NCBI RefSeq assembly: GCF_947503045.1
Contig: NZ_CANNCF010000011.1
Location: forward strand, 1-41,419
Direction: 5' to 3'
From: an uncultured Tateyamaria sp.
GTDB lineage: Bacteria > Pseudomonadota > Alphaproteobacteria > Rhodobacterales > Rhodobacteraceae
Length of the DNA: 41,419 bases
The notes beneath the pieces were generated by a model. That model had not been told where the DNA came from and made no database searches. It worked only from the letters and a program-made list of their open reading frames with translations. A program made the translations under genes and the position numbers. Below are positions 24,690 to 33,257 of this stretch, piece by piece. How positions within the stretch are numbered: position 1 is the first letter of the stretch; each line of letters begins with the position of its first letter.

Positions 24690-25679
24690 TCAGTTTGCGG
24701 TCAGGCGATCAAGAATGTCCTGTCCAACAACGTCCGCCACATTTGGCCAAACCGTTGCCTGGATGTGCGCTTTGATGGCGTCACGCTCTTCTTGGGTGAA
24801 CTCAACGATCTCCCAGTTTGCTTCTTTCAACTGGTCCACAAATCCTTGGCTGCGTTCCCAGGCCAGCTTGCTGATTTCCGCTGCGGCTTCAGCGGATTCT
24901 TTTTCAACAACTGCGCGCTGCTCGTCTGTCAGACCGTCATAGAAGCGCTTGTTGGCGTAGATCATCGTGCTTTCGATGAAGGCGTTGTAGGGCACATATG
25001 TGGTGCCAACACCGCTGGCGGCGAAGGTGGTGTAGGCCCATTCAGGCGTGCAACAGATAGCGCCATCGATTGTGCCGGCCTGCACGGCTGGGAAGACTTC
25101 CGCCCAGTTGAGCGTTGTCACATTGTACCCGAGCTCTTCCATCGTTTGCTTGGCAATCTGTGACGACCAGGCGCGCACATTCATGCCCTGACTGCCGATT
25201 TTCGTCGGGTCGGCAGGGCGCTCGGTCGCGATCATCCCGATCAGGCCTTCGCCGATTGTCCCGAGTGGCTGAATCCCGAAGGAGGTCAGAATCTCTTCCA
25301 GAATCTTGTTATACTCCGAGTCTGGATCACCATAGACCGCGTCGAGCTCTGCTTTGGTGGTGACCATAAAGGGGAGGCTATTGATCTCCAGGCGTGGGTC
25401 CTTTTGCGCATAGACGGTCGCATGAACCATCTGCACTTCACCACGGATGGCACTTTCGAGCAGCTCTTCACCTGAGCCAAGTTGGCCCGCGGGGAAATAT
25501 TTGACGTCGAGACCTACGCCCGCGTCTTCGATGTCCTTTGCCATCTGTTCAAGAACAGCGTTCCCGAAGTGCTCGGCGGGCACCGTTCCGGCGATCCGTA
25601 GGCGTGTGTCTGCTGCTGCAGCTGATGCAAGCAGAGCTGCCACCGCGGTCATCATTGTAAGGCGAGAAGTGAATGACAT
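24690..25679 (-). CDS. dctP: TRAP transporter solute-binding protein (DctP type)
   Basis: A 329-residue periplasmic binding protein. A signal peptide (MSFTSRLTMMTAVAALLASA, cleaved near AAA-D) is followed by the DctP pattern: LRIAGTVPAEHFGNAVLEQM, GEVQMVHATVY, the specificity loop MNVRAWSSQIAKQTMEELGY and the tail GFVDQLKEANWEIVEFTQEE. Arg in VRAWSS corresponds to the carboxylate-binding arginine of the family, so an organic acid or amino acid is bound. AGGAGG precedes the ATG. It is first in the dctPQM-soxBDAG-tetR operon. Confidence 0.93.
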   Translation of the reverse strand: MSFTSRLTMMTAVAALLASAAAADTRLRIAGTVPAEHFGNAVLEQMAKDIEDAGVGLDVKYFPAGQLGSGEELLESAIRGEVQMVHATVYAQKDPRLEINSLPFMVTTKAELDAVYGDPDSEYNKILEEILTSFGIQPLGTIGEGLIGMIATERPADPTKIGSQGMNVRAWSSQIAKQTMEELGYNVTTLNWAEVFPAVQAGTIDGAICCTPEWAYTTFAASGVGTTYVPYNAFIESTMIYANKRFYDGLTDEQRAVVEKESAEAAAEISKLAWERSQGFVDQLKEANWEIVEFTQEERDAIKAHIQATVWPNVADVVGQDILDRLTAN

Positions 25680-25741
25680 TTAGTCCTCCTGTCGGTTGGT
25701 AGAGCTATTTTTTTTGGCGGCAGCAGTAAGAACATAGGCTA

Positions 25742-25761
25742 CCCTACGGTCAAGCATAGGG
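25742..25761. promoter_or_regulatory. Candidate operator upstream of dctP
   Basis: CCCTA and TAGGG form 5-base arms around 10 bases, about 65 bases before the dctP start, in the expected promoter zone. On the minus strand a TTGACC lies inside it and could be a -35. Short arms make this weak. Confidence 0.25.
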
Positions 25762-26180
25762 CGATAAACTCCAATGTGGCAAGTTTTTGTTTGCGAAGAG
25801 GTACAAGCCAGATGTCTATGAACCGTCATTTGGGGAATGCTGCGAGCGTGCAAAGGCGGCCAAGCCATTATGAACAAGGAGATTTATGGGGGCTTCAAGG
25901 TCAGGGCGAAGCCGTTGACCAATTCTTGGTCTAGTTTTCAAGAAGACATCCCGATCACCCATTTCGTGTTGGAATCGATACGATGTATGGCCAAGTTGGG
26001 CGAGTGAGTTGGCTCATCTGCCAACATTTATTCGGGCATCAAGCGCGCCTCCGCAAGGGCGGAGTGTGTCCAAGAAGCGATTGCACAATTCTCTTCTGAA
26101 ACTGCTCACCGGTGTTACCGCTAAGTGTTGCAACCGGCGAGGTGAGGCTAACTGCCGACGTGAGTTTTAGGAATAAAAAA

Positions 26181-26208
26181 GGCTGTGCGGATGACCACCC
26201 GCACAGCC
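26181..26208 (-). terminator. Intrinsic terminator for the small membrane-peptide gene
   Basis: On the minus strand GGCTGTGCGG, an 8-base loop and CCGCACAGCC form a perfect 10-bp stem followed at once by TTTTTTATT. This is a textbook rho-independent terminator pointing leftward, 65 bases past the stop of the 31-codon ORF. It shows that a minus-strand transcript ends here, which supports that ORF as a gene. The remainder of 25762-26180 holds no gene I can support, only a short CTCCGC/GCGGAG hairpin at 26049-26064. Confidence 0.85.
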
Positions 26209-26272
26209 CATATGCTGCAACAGAATTAGGCCTTTTCTCCTCACTCGAAGAACTGACCCGATACTGTTGAAA

Positions 26273-26368
26273 TTACATCACCATGAGCGTGACGTTACCG
26301 GCAACCACTGCGATTGTCAGCGCGATCATGATGGATGCTTCTTTCATGATTTTCAGGGTGTTAGACAT
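26273..26368 (-). CDS. Small hydrophobic membrane peptide, 31 aa
   Basis: A 31-codon ORF: a charged start MSNTLKIMKEA followed by a single hydrophobic helix SIMIALTIAVVAGNVTLMVM. GGAG lies 8-9 bases before the ATG, inside the short palindrome CTCGGAGCCGAG. A strong intrinsic terminator follows 65 bases downstream. A single membrane-spanning peptide with a basic N-terminus could be a small regulatory subunit, a toxin-like peptide or a signal peptide-like leader; none can be chosen. I do not recognise the family. The upstream 300 bases to the LysR gene hold no other gene, and its promoter is not clear. Confidence 0.6.
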   Translation of the reverse strand: MSNTLKIMKEASIMIALTIAVVAGNVTLMVM

Positions 26369-26678
26369 TTTCTCGGCTCCGAGGTTATGTGTGTGTTTCC
26401 TGAGCCGCACCTAGGCCTGATTTTGAGTCTAAAGAAGTGCCAATTTTGCAGGGCTGGTATGCGTTTTGGGGATGGGTCGCGCATCACAACTGAGAACCAC
26501 TATACAGGACAAGGGATCAGGTAAGGCGTGATGTGTTTGAATACATCGATCTATTTTACAACCCAATGCGCGAGCTTATTTGCAATGTAATGCTGTCGCC
26601 CGTTGACTTCGAAGACAGGCAGCGCAAACTGAAGAAAACGAGGAGCACCTCACTGATCTACCCGAGTTGACCGCCTCT

Positions 26679-27554
26679 TTACCGCCGGAGCTCGACCCGA
26701 AGATGCTCCAGGAAGCTCTCAGCAACTTTGGAAAGCGGCTTGTCTTGTGGGGTCAAAACTCCGATCTGATACTGCACAGCCGGTTTGAACGGCTTAGTCA
26801 CAAGGCCGTCTGTAAACCCTTGGCTGTTGATTGGGTCAATCAAAGCGACCGCACTGCCTTCACGTACATATTCAATCAGGGACGCAAAATACTGGGCCTC
26901 AAGCGTCACATTCCAAACTGCCTGCACAGCCGAAAACGCTTGCCTTAGCTGGTAAGTCGTCATGTGATCGCGAAACAGAGCGGCAAACGGAACACCATCC
27001 AGAAGTTCAGGTGTCAAAATGTCATGCTTCGCAAGAGGGTGGTCCTTTGTAAGGACGCAGCAACATTCATAGGTAAACGTCTCAGCATCGACACCTACGA
27101 ATTGCGACGGTCGTTCTGCAATTGCGATGTCGAACATCTGGGAAGGAAGCTGCTCAATCACGATATGAGAACTGCGCGACAAGAGCCGGATCCTAACATC
27201 CTCACGGGTCTCAAGGAAGCGGCCGATAATTTTGGGCAGCACCCGGATCGAGACGCCGGGAAAAGCGGATATCGTCAGATGCCCACGCTCCCCGTGGCGC
27301 AACCTCAACGCAGCCTCATTGGTGCGAACGACAGCCTCAAGCATCCGTTGTGCATCTTCATTGAAGATCAATGCCTCAGGCGTAGGCTGAAGGCGGCCCG
27401 ACTTTCGCAAGAACAACTTGAATCCCAGCCGGTGCTCTAGAGTCGCGATCGTATTGCTGACAGCGGGTTGCGAAATTCCAAGCATTTGCGACGCTCGGGT
27501 CATCGTGCCCGCCGTCATGATTGCCTGAAAACACTCGATTTCTCGGATCTGCAT
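26679..27554 (-). CDS. LysR family transcriptional regulator
   Basis: A 291-residue LTTR with HTH MTRASQMLGISQPAVSNTIA at about 18-37. The N-terminal pattern (ECFQAIMTAGTMTRAS, then GFKLFLRKSGRLQPTPEA) resembles the NocR/OccR-like group that senses opines or amino acids. The effector domain starts near residue 90 (RGHLTISAFPGVSIRVLP). It is divergent from the TAXI TRAP operon, 113 bases away, with a perfect palindrome next to its own start, so it probably controls that operon and itself. Confidence 0.9.
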   Translation of the reverse strand: MQIREIECFQAIMTAGTMTRASQMLGISQPAVSNTIATLEHRLGFKLFLRKSGRLQPTPEALIFNEDAQRMLEAVVRTNEAALRLRHGERGHLTISAFPGVSIRVLPKIIGRFLETREDVRIRLLSRSSHIVIEQLPSQMFDIAIAERPSQFVGVDAETFTYECCCVLTKDHPLAKHDILTPELLDGVPFAALFRDHMTTYQLRQAFSAVQAVWNVTLEAQYFASLIEYVREGSAVALIDPINSQGFTDGLVTKPFKPAVQYQIGVLTPQDKPLSKVAESFLEHLRVELRR

Positions 27555-27561
27555 AGAGGCA

Positions 27562-27584
27562 AACTATAATCTGAAATTATAGTT
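27562..27584. promoter_or_regulatory. LysR operator palindrome
   Basis: AACTATAAT, CTGAA and ATTATAGTT form a perfect inverted repeat with 9-base arms and a 5-base centre, 8 bases before the LysR start codon. It contains the T-N11-A form expected for LysR binding. A further perfect palindrome, CTTGATCAAG, lies at 27635-27644 nearer the TAXI gene. Confidence 0.65.
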
Positions 27585-27667
27585 AGATGAAGTAAAATTA
27601 TTGGATATGATAGACGACTGTCCCCTACCGTGGTCTTGATCAAGCTGAAAATTCATAGGGGGCGTTC

Positions 27668-28654
27668 ATGAAGAAATATCTCACAGCTGCAGCCATATCT
27701 GCCTTGATGTCAGTCGGCACAACGGCGTCGGTGCAAGCAGAAACCAAGTTCATCACCATCGGGACAGGCGGCCCAACGGGGGTCTATTTTGTGGCCGGCA
27801 ACGCGATTTGCCGGATGATCCACAAGGAAGCCGCTGAAGGCCGAAAAGAGGGCCGGCAGCACGGGTATCGGTGTGCGGCACCTTCAAGCAACGGATCGAC
27901 CTATAATCTGGCCCAGATTTCGCAGGGCGAGTTTGAGCTGGGCGTGTCGCAATCCGATTGGCAGCACTATGCGGTCAATGGCGAGTCCGACAAGGTGGTC
28001 AATGACGAAGGGTTCCGGGCCGTGTTTTCCGTCCACCCCGAGCCGTTCCAGCTGATTGTTGCCGCTGATTCCGGCATCAATTCCTGGATGGACCTAAAGG
28101 GCAAAAAGCTGAACATTGGCAATCCGGGTTCAGGCCAACGTGGCACCACTGAACTGCTGATGGAACGCTACGGAACCGACAAGGACTTCTTTGGCCTTGT
28201 GACCGAAATGACATCGTCAGAGCATTCCAACGCGCTTTGCGACGGCAATATTGACGCGTTCACCTATGTGGTCGGTGTGCCCAACTCTGGCGTTGCGGTC
28301 GCAACCGAAGGGTGTGGGGCGCAGATCGTCAGCCTTGATACCGAGGTGGAACAAGCGCTGATCGAAGAGCGGCCCTTCTATGCGAAGACTGAAATTCCTG
28401 CAGGAGTTTATTCTTCGCAGCAAAACGATGTGACCACCTTCGGCGGCTACGCCACCATTGTCAGCCACGAAAGCGTTGACGCAGAGCTGGTTTATGAGGT
28501 GGTGCGCGCCGTGTTTGAAAACCTTGATGATTTCCGGGGTCTGCATCCGGCATTCGCCAATCTCACGCCGGAAAGCATGATCCACAACGGGAACTCGGCG
28601 CCGCTGCACGAGGGTGCTGCAAGATACTACCGTGAAAAGGGCTGGATCGAGTAG
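27668..28654 (+). CDS. TAXI family TRAP transporter solute receptor
   Basis: A 328-residue periplasmic receptor. A signal peptide (MKKYLTAAAISALMSVGTTA, cleaved after VQA) is followed by the family hallmark ITIGTGGPTGVYFVAGNAIC, then AAPSSNGSTYNLAQI and LKGKKLNIGNPGSGQRGTTE. TAXI receptors deliver carboxylate substrates such as glutamate or 2-oxoglutarate to fused 4TM/12TM permeases. It precedes such a permease by 81 bases with a hairpin between. GGGGG before the ATG serves as the ribosome site. The substrate is unknown; the M20 amidohydrolase downstream hints at an N-acyl or peptide-like compound. Confidence 0.92.
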   Translation: MKKYLTAAAISALMSVGTTASVQAETKFITIGTGGPTGVYFVAGNAICRMIHKEAAEGRKEGRQHGYRCAAPSSNGSTYNLAQISQGEFELGVSQSDWQHYAVNGESDKVVNDEGFRAVFSVHPEPFQLIVAADSGINSWMDLKGKKLNIGNPGSGQRGTTELLMERYGTDKDFFGLVTEMTSSEHSNALCDGNIDAFTYVVGVPNSGVAVATEGCGAQIVSLDTEVEQALIEERPFYAKTEIPAGVYSSQQNDVTTFGGYATIVSHESVDAELVYEVVRAVFENLDDFRGLHPAFANLTPESMIHNGNSAPLHEGAARYYREKGWIE

Positions 28655-28685
28655 CTTCTTCTCCCTGTAGCTCAATGCCAGACCG

Positions 28686-28709
28686 GTCTCTGCCCCATAG
28701 GGCAGAGAC
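28686..28709 (+). other. Intercistronic hairpin after the TAXI receptor
   Basis: GTCTCTGCCC and GGGCAGAGAC form a perfect 10-bp stem with a CATA loop between the receptor and permease genes. It is positioned like the hairpin after dctP and may set the receptor-to-permease ratio. CTCCTTT, not a full U-run, follows. Confidence 0.6.
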
Positions 28710-28735
28710 ACCTCCTTTAGCTTCCGGACACACTT

Positions 28736-31105
28736 ATGACCGATAAATCACTGCAACAGGCAGCGGTTGATGATGCGCTGAAAGTCGAGCGACAGGACTA
28801 TTTTGGCCCTTGGCCGAAAACGTTCATCGCTGTTGCCGCCCTTTGGTCATTGTACCAACTCTGGATCGCGTCGCCATTGCCCTACTCGCTGGGTTGGGGC
28901 ATTTTTGTCGATCTGCCAGCCCGCGGGATCCATCTCGCATTCGGTTTATTTCTGTGTTTTCTGCTTTTCCCGACCAAATTCGAAGAAGCCCAGCCCGGCA
29001 AGTCCTGGATGAGCCTTGTGTTGGCCGGCATTGCTGCCGCAAGCGCGCTTTATGTGTATTTTGGCTATGACGGAATTGTTCTGCGCGCTGGCATCCTGCT
29101 CAATGTCGACTTTCTTGGCCTCAGCATCCCGATTGAGGTTCTGATATCTGCTGTTGGGATGGCCTTGCTGTTGGAGGCCACGCGTCGTGGTGTGGGGCTG
29201 CCGCTGGTGATCGTCTGCGGGGTCTTCATGGTCTACGCGCTGTTTGGCCCGTACATGCCTGACATCATTTCCCATCGCGGCGTCTCGGTCTCTCGCCTTG
29301 TTGGATATAACTGGCTGACGAGTGAAGCGATCTTCGGCATCCCGATTGCCGTCTCCCTCAGCTATGTGTTTCTGTTCGTATTGTTTGGCGCTTTCATGGA
29401 TACGGCTGGCGCGGGCAAGTTCTTCCTCGATCTGTCCTTTGCGGCCGTTGGCAAGTATCGTGGCGGGCCCGCCAAGGCCGCAATTCTTGCGTCTGGCATG
29501 ACGGGCATGATCTCTGGCTCGTCGATTGCTAACACGGTCACCACAGGGGCCTTCACGATCCCGGTCATGAAGAAAACCGGCTTTCCGGCAGACAAGGCAG
29601 GCGCCATCGAGGTGTCGGCCTCGATCAATGGTCAGCTCATGCCGCCAATCATGGGGGCCTCCGCCTTTATCATCGCAGAATTTATCGGCATCTCGTATTA
29701 CGATGTGATCGTTCATGCTATGATACCGGCCTTCATCGCGTATCTGTCGTTGTTTTACATCTCGCACCTGGAAAGCCTGAAGCTGGGCCTGGTGGGACTG
29801 CCAAAGGCGGATCTTCCCGCAATGGCCAAGACGATGAAAGAGGGGGCCTATTTCCTCATTCCGATTGGGATGCTGGTTTATCTGCTGCTGGTCAAACGCT
29901 GGAGCCCGGGCAGCGCCGTCTTCTGGTCGATCATGATGATGGCCGGAATCATCATCATTCAACAGATCATTTTGGCGCGCCAACACGGGTTGTCTCCGAT
30001 CAAAGGGATCCGGTCAGGCGCGATCATCGTGTTCTACTCGTTGGTGGCCGGTGCCAAATCCATGACCGGCGTCACGGCAGCCGTTGGGGCGGCAGGCATC
30101 ATTGTGGGTATCGTGTCTTCGACAGGTCTCAACAACGCAATGCTCGGCATTGTTGAGGCGCTCAGCCAAGGCAATATCTACATTCTGCTCGGACTGGTCG
30201 CTGTGGTCAGCATCATTCTGGGCATGGGCTTGCCAACAACGGCAAACTACATCGTCGTCGCTTCGCTGATGGCAGGGGTCATGGTCGAACTTGGCAATGC
30301 CTCTGGGCTTGTTCTGCCGCTGATTGCTGTGCATCTCTACGTCTTCTATTTCGGTCTCATGGCAGATGCGACGCCGCCGGTCTGTCTTGCCGCGTTTGCG
30401 GCATCGGCCATCTCCGGCGCGGACCCGATGAAAACGGGCGTGCAGTCTTTCAAATACGCGATCCGTACCGCGATCCTTCCGATCGTGTTCATTTTCAACC
30501 CAGAACTGTTGTTGGTCGGTGTCGAAAGTATCTGGCACGGGATGCTGGTCTTTGTAGTGTCACTGATCGCAATTTTTGCGTTTTCTTCGCTCACATTGCA
30601 GTGGATGTTTGTGCGCCTGAAGCTCGTCGAGGCGTTGCTTCTGATCTTTGTTGTCGTCAGCCTCTTCCGCCCTGATTTCGTACTCGATAGGTTCAGCCCT
30701 GCCTTCAGTGATGCGCCTCTGGAACAGGTGCTTGCTGGGGAAACATCGGTCCGTGCAGATCAAAAAGTCCGCCTCCACGTCGCGCGCGAGACCGAATATG
30801 GTGACCGCTACAAGCTGTTCACCGCGACGGCTGGTGAGGCTTCGGACGACGTTTTGCAAGCGGTTGGCCTCAGCATTAGCCCTGAGGAAGACGGGCGGTT
30901 CTCTGTCACTGACATCGCTTTCAACGGTGCCGCAGAGAAGTTAGGTATCACGTGGGGTGACTATGTCACCGCGGTGGGCTTGGAACAGTCCGGTCGGATG
31001 CCGAAAGAGATCATCTATATATTCGGTCTGCTTGCCTATGTTGCTGTCATCATGATGCAGCGTCGCCGACTGACGAACAAAGAACAGCAGTCGGCGAGGG
31101 CCTGA
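28736..31105 (+). CDS. TRAP transporter fused permease (TAXI type)
   Basis: A 789-residue permease in which the DctQ-like (about 25-190) and DctM-like (about 195-640) parts are fused, as is usual for TAXI systems. GMTGMISGSSIANTVTTGAF and GLPTTANYIVVASLMAGVMV are typical DctM segments. The last 150 residues form a soluble DUF3394-type domain between the final membrane helices (RVHVARETEYGD region, then GAAEKLGITWGDYVTAV), ending in a last helix and a basic tail. The start has a poor ribosome site. The M20 gene begins 1 base after its stop. Confidence 0.93.
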   Translation: MTDKSLQQAAVDDALKVERQDYFGPWPKTFIAVAALWSLYQLWIASPLPYSLGWGIFVDLPARGIHLAFGLFLCFLLFPTKFEEAQPGKSWMSLVLAGIAAASALYVYFGYDGIVLRAGILLNVDFLGLSIPIEVLISAVGMALLLEATRRGVGLPLVIVCGVFMVYALFGPYMPDIISHRGVSVSRLVGYNWLTSEAIFGIPIAVSLSYVFLFVLFGAFMDTAGAGKFFLDLSFAAVGKYRGGPAKAAILASGMTGMISGSSIANTVTTGAFTIPVMKKTGFPADKAGAIEVSASINGQLMPPIMGASAFIIAEFIGISYYDVIVHAMIPAFIAYLSLFYISHLESLKLGLVGLPKADLPAMAKTMKEGAYFLIPIGMLVYLLLVKRWSPGSAVFWSIMMMAGIIIIQQIILARQHGLSPIKGIRSGAIIVFYSLVAGAKSMTGVTAAVGAAGIIVGIVSSTGLNNAMLGIVEALSQGNIYILLGLVAVVSIILGMGLPTTANYIVVASLMAGVMVELGNASGLVLPLIAVHLYVFYFGLMADATPPVCLAAFAASAISGADPMKTGVQSFKYAIRTAILPIVFIFNPELLLVGVESIWHGMLVFVVSLIAIFAFSSLTLQWMFVRLKLVEALLLIFVVVSLFRPDFVLDRFSPAFSDAPLEQVLAGETSVRADQKVRLHVARETEYGDRYKLFTATAGEASDDVLQAVGLSISPEEDGRFSVTDIAFNGAAEKLGITWGDYVTAVGLEQSGRMPKEIIYIFGLLAYVAVIMMQRRRLTNKEQQSARA

Positions 31106-31106
31106 T

Positions 31107-32378
31107 ATGACAACATCCCAAATAGAAGCGACCATGCGCGACAGGATCGACGCATGGTTGACTGAAAACCGTGAAGAAGTTCTTGAGCTGACCTTAAAGC
31201 TGGTGCGTATCAAAAGTCCGCAACCCGAAGGTGACGTGCGCGGGGTGGCCGATGCCATCGAAGCAATCGCCGCGTCAATTCCCGGCGTTGAAACGGAAAG
31301 ACATATTTCTGAGGAACCCATTCACAATCTCGTCTTGCGCCTGCGGGGGAACAGACCAGGCAAACGCCTGATCTTTAACGGCCATATGGATACCTTTCCC
31401 GTAGGTGATCTATCCAAATGGGCGCGCAGCCCCGAAGGTGAGGTTGAAGGAGACAAGGCCTATGGTCTTGGCATCTCCGACATGAAGGGCGGCATTGCCG
31501 CAAGCCTCATGGCGCTGAAATGTCTGGCGGAAACGGGTGGCGACTTCCCCGGAGAGATCGTATGTACCTTCGCCGGTGATGAAGAATCGATGGGTCTGAA
31601 AGGCACCCAATTCCTGCTTGATACCGTCCCGCACGCAAAGGGGGACGCAATGATATGCGGGGACGTCGGATCGCCGGATGTGTTGCGGTTTGGCGAAAAG
31701 GGGATGGTCTGGGCAAAAGTGACCGCGACCGGCACGTCAACCCATGCCGCCCATGTACACAAGGGCGACAGCGCCATCGAAAAACTTACCTCGGTCATGG
31801 ACGCCGTGAAGACTCTGCGCGACTTCCCGGTTGATGTCACCGGCAGCAATGTGATCCCCTTCATTGATCGCTGGTCTGAGAAGTCGGAGGCCATCTCGGG
31901 TACGGGTGAAACCGAGGTCCTCAAAAACGTGACCGTGACATTTGGCACCTTTTCGGGCGGGCGGTTGTCCAACCTTGTGGCGGACAGGGCAGAATTCACA
32001 TGCGATATTCGCCTTCCGGTTGGCGTAAGTGTCGCTGATGTCGAGGCTGAAATGACGCGCATTTGCGCTGATGTTGACGGGGTCACATTGGAAGTAACCC
32101 GCCGGTTCGAACCCAGCTGGACCGCGCCGGATCATCCCGTAATCGAAACATTGCGGAAGAACTGCACCAAGATCTTAAGTCGGGAACCAGCTGTGACCAT
32201 GCGGGTAGGGGCCTCCGACGCGCGATTGTATCGCTACGCCGGCGTGCCAACCGTGGTTTGCGGCCTCACGCCACATAATCTGGGCGCGCCCGATGAACAT
32301 ATCATGATTGAGGAACTCAAATCGCTCGTCGATATCTTTGCGTTTTCGGCGTATGACTTTCTGGCGCAGAATGCTTGA
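31107..32378 (+). CDS. M20 family metallo-hydrolase (ArgE/DapE/CPG2-like)
   Basis: A 423-residue M20 peptidase. Metal and catalytic residues are visible: His93 and Asp95 in NGHMDTFPVG, the bridging Asp in GISDMKGGIAA and the Glu pair in AGDEESMG. A dimerisation lid domain with GTSTHAAHVHKGDSAIE follows. The family hydrolyses N-acyl amino acids, dipeptides or succinyl-diaminopimelate. It begins 1 base after the TRAP permease stop and overlaps the TauE gene by 8 bases, so it very likely acts on the imported substrate. The exact substrate is open. Confidence 0.9.
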   Translation: MTTSQIEATMRDRIDAWLTENREEVLELTLKLVRIKSPQPEGDVRGVADAIEAIAASIPGVETERHISEEPIHNLVLRLRGNRPGKRLIFNGHMDTFPVGDLSKWARSPEGEVEGDKAYGLGISDMKGGIAASLMALKCLAETGGDFPGEIVCTFAGDEESMGLKGTQFLLDTVPHAKGDAMICGDVGSPDVLRFGEKGMVWAKVTATGTSTHAAHVHKGDSAIEKLTSVMDAVKTLRDFPVDVTGSNVIPFIDRWSEKSEAISGTGETEVLKNVTVTFGTFSGGRLSNLVADRAEFTCDIRLPVGVSVADVEAEMTRICADVDGVTLEVTRRFEPSWTAPDHPVIETLRKNCTKILSREPAVTMRVGASDARLYRYAGVPTVVCGLTPHNLGAPDEHIMIEELKSLVDIFAFSAYDFLAQNA

Positions 32379-33114
32379 CGCGACAATTATTGCCGTTGCG
32401 GCGTTCTTGGCAGGCCTGTTGAACGCGGTCGCCGGGGGCGGCAGCTTTCTGACATTCCCAGCATTGGTCTTTGTGGGGGTCCCACCAATCGCGGCCAATG
32501 CGACCAGCACAGTTGCGGTTTTCCCCGGCTATCTCAGCAGCGCACTTGGATTTCTGCCGGAAATCAAAGCGTTTGATAGGGGGGAGCTGATCTACTTTCT
32601 CGGCCTCTCCATCGCAGGGGGCATCGCAGGTGCGGTATTGTTGCTGGTGACGCCGTCGGAGCTTTTCAACTTTGTCGTGCCTTGGCTGTTGCTCTTTGCC
32701 ACCATCCTATTTGCCCTGGACCACAAGATCCGCGACTGGACACGCGCAGAGGCCGGGCCCACTAAATTTGGCAAAACAGCGGCCACTTTCGCCGTCACAA
32801 CTTATGGGGGTTATTTCAACGGCGGCCTGGGTATTGTTCTTCTATCACTTATTTCGGGGCTTGGGTTTCGGGACATCAATTTGATGAACGGGCTCAAAAG
32901 CGCCCTGTCGTTCATTTTATCTGCGGCTTCCGTGGTAACCTTCCTGTTGGCCGGTATCGTTTTCCTGAAGCAAGCCGCAATCATGATGTTGGCGGCAACA
33001 GCTGGGGGCTACGCCGGTGCGCGGATTGCGCGAAAAATGCCGGTCAAACTCATACGTATGACTGTAATCGTCATCGGTCTTGGGATGACGCTCGCCTTCT
33101 GGATTCGAAGTTGA
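32371..33114 (+). CDS. TauE/SafE family membrane exporter
   Basis: A 247-residue integral membrane protein with about 7-8 hydrophobic helices. The two repeat signatures are FLAGLLNAVAGGGSFLTFPA near the N-terminus and TTYGGYFNGGLGIVLLSLIS in the second half. TauE/SafE proteins move organosulfur compounds, sulfite or other anions out of the cell. The start at 32371 overlaps the M20 stop by 8 bases; earlier in-frame starts lie deep in the M20 gene. Co-transcription with TRAP and M20 genes suggests removal of a product or by-product of the imported compound. The 143 bases to the next gene show nothing I can assign. Confidence 0.9.
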   Translation: MLDATIIAVAAFLAGLLNAVAGGGSFLTFPALVFVGVPPIAANATSTVAVFPGYLSSALGFLPEIKAFDRGELIYFLGLSIAGGIAGAVLLLVTPSELFNFVVPWLLLFATILFALDHKIRDWTRAEAGPTKFGKTAATFAVTTYGGYFNGGLGIVLLSLISGLGFRDINLMNGLKSALSFILSAASVVTFLLAGIVFLKQAAIMMLAATAGGYAGARIARKMPVKLIRMTVIVIGLGMTLAFWIRS

Positions 33115-33257
33115 CGCTGGTACGCTGCGTTCGGCATCAGCCAAACCTGTCCGTTCTGATAACAAGGCGTGCAAAGGCCAGACGTCACCCAAAACCACGT
33201 CCATCATCGACGAGAATTTGCCCAATCCTGCAGCTGCCGCAGTTATCCAAATTGCAG

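Noticed and set aside
25680..26180. Glycine or SAM riboswitch before the transporter-sarcosine oxidase operon
   Set aside because: No paired aptamer-like conserved core could be seen; only short hairpins are present.
28946..29986. Long minus-strand reading frame of 346 codons
   Set aside because: It is antisense to the TRAP permease, rich in His, Arg and Gln as expected from a shadow of a membrane-protein gene, and has no family features.
32104..32114. GGTTCGAACCC, identical to a tRNA T-arm core
   Set aside because: It lies in frame within the M20 hydrolase gene and has no acceptor stem, D-arm or anticodon arm around it.
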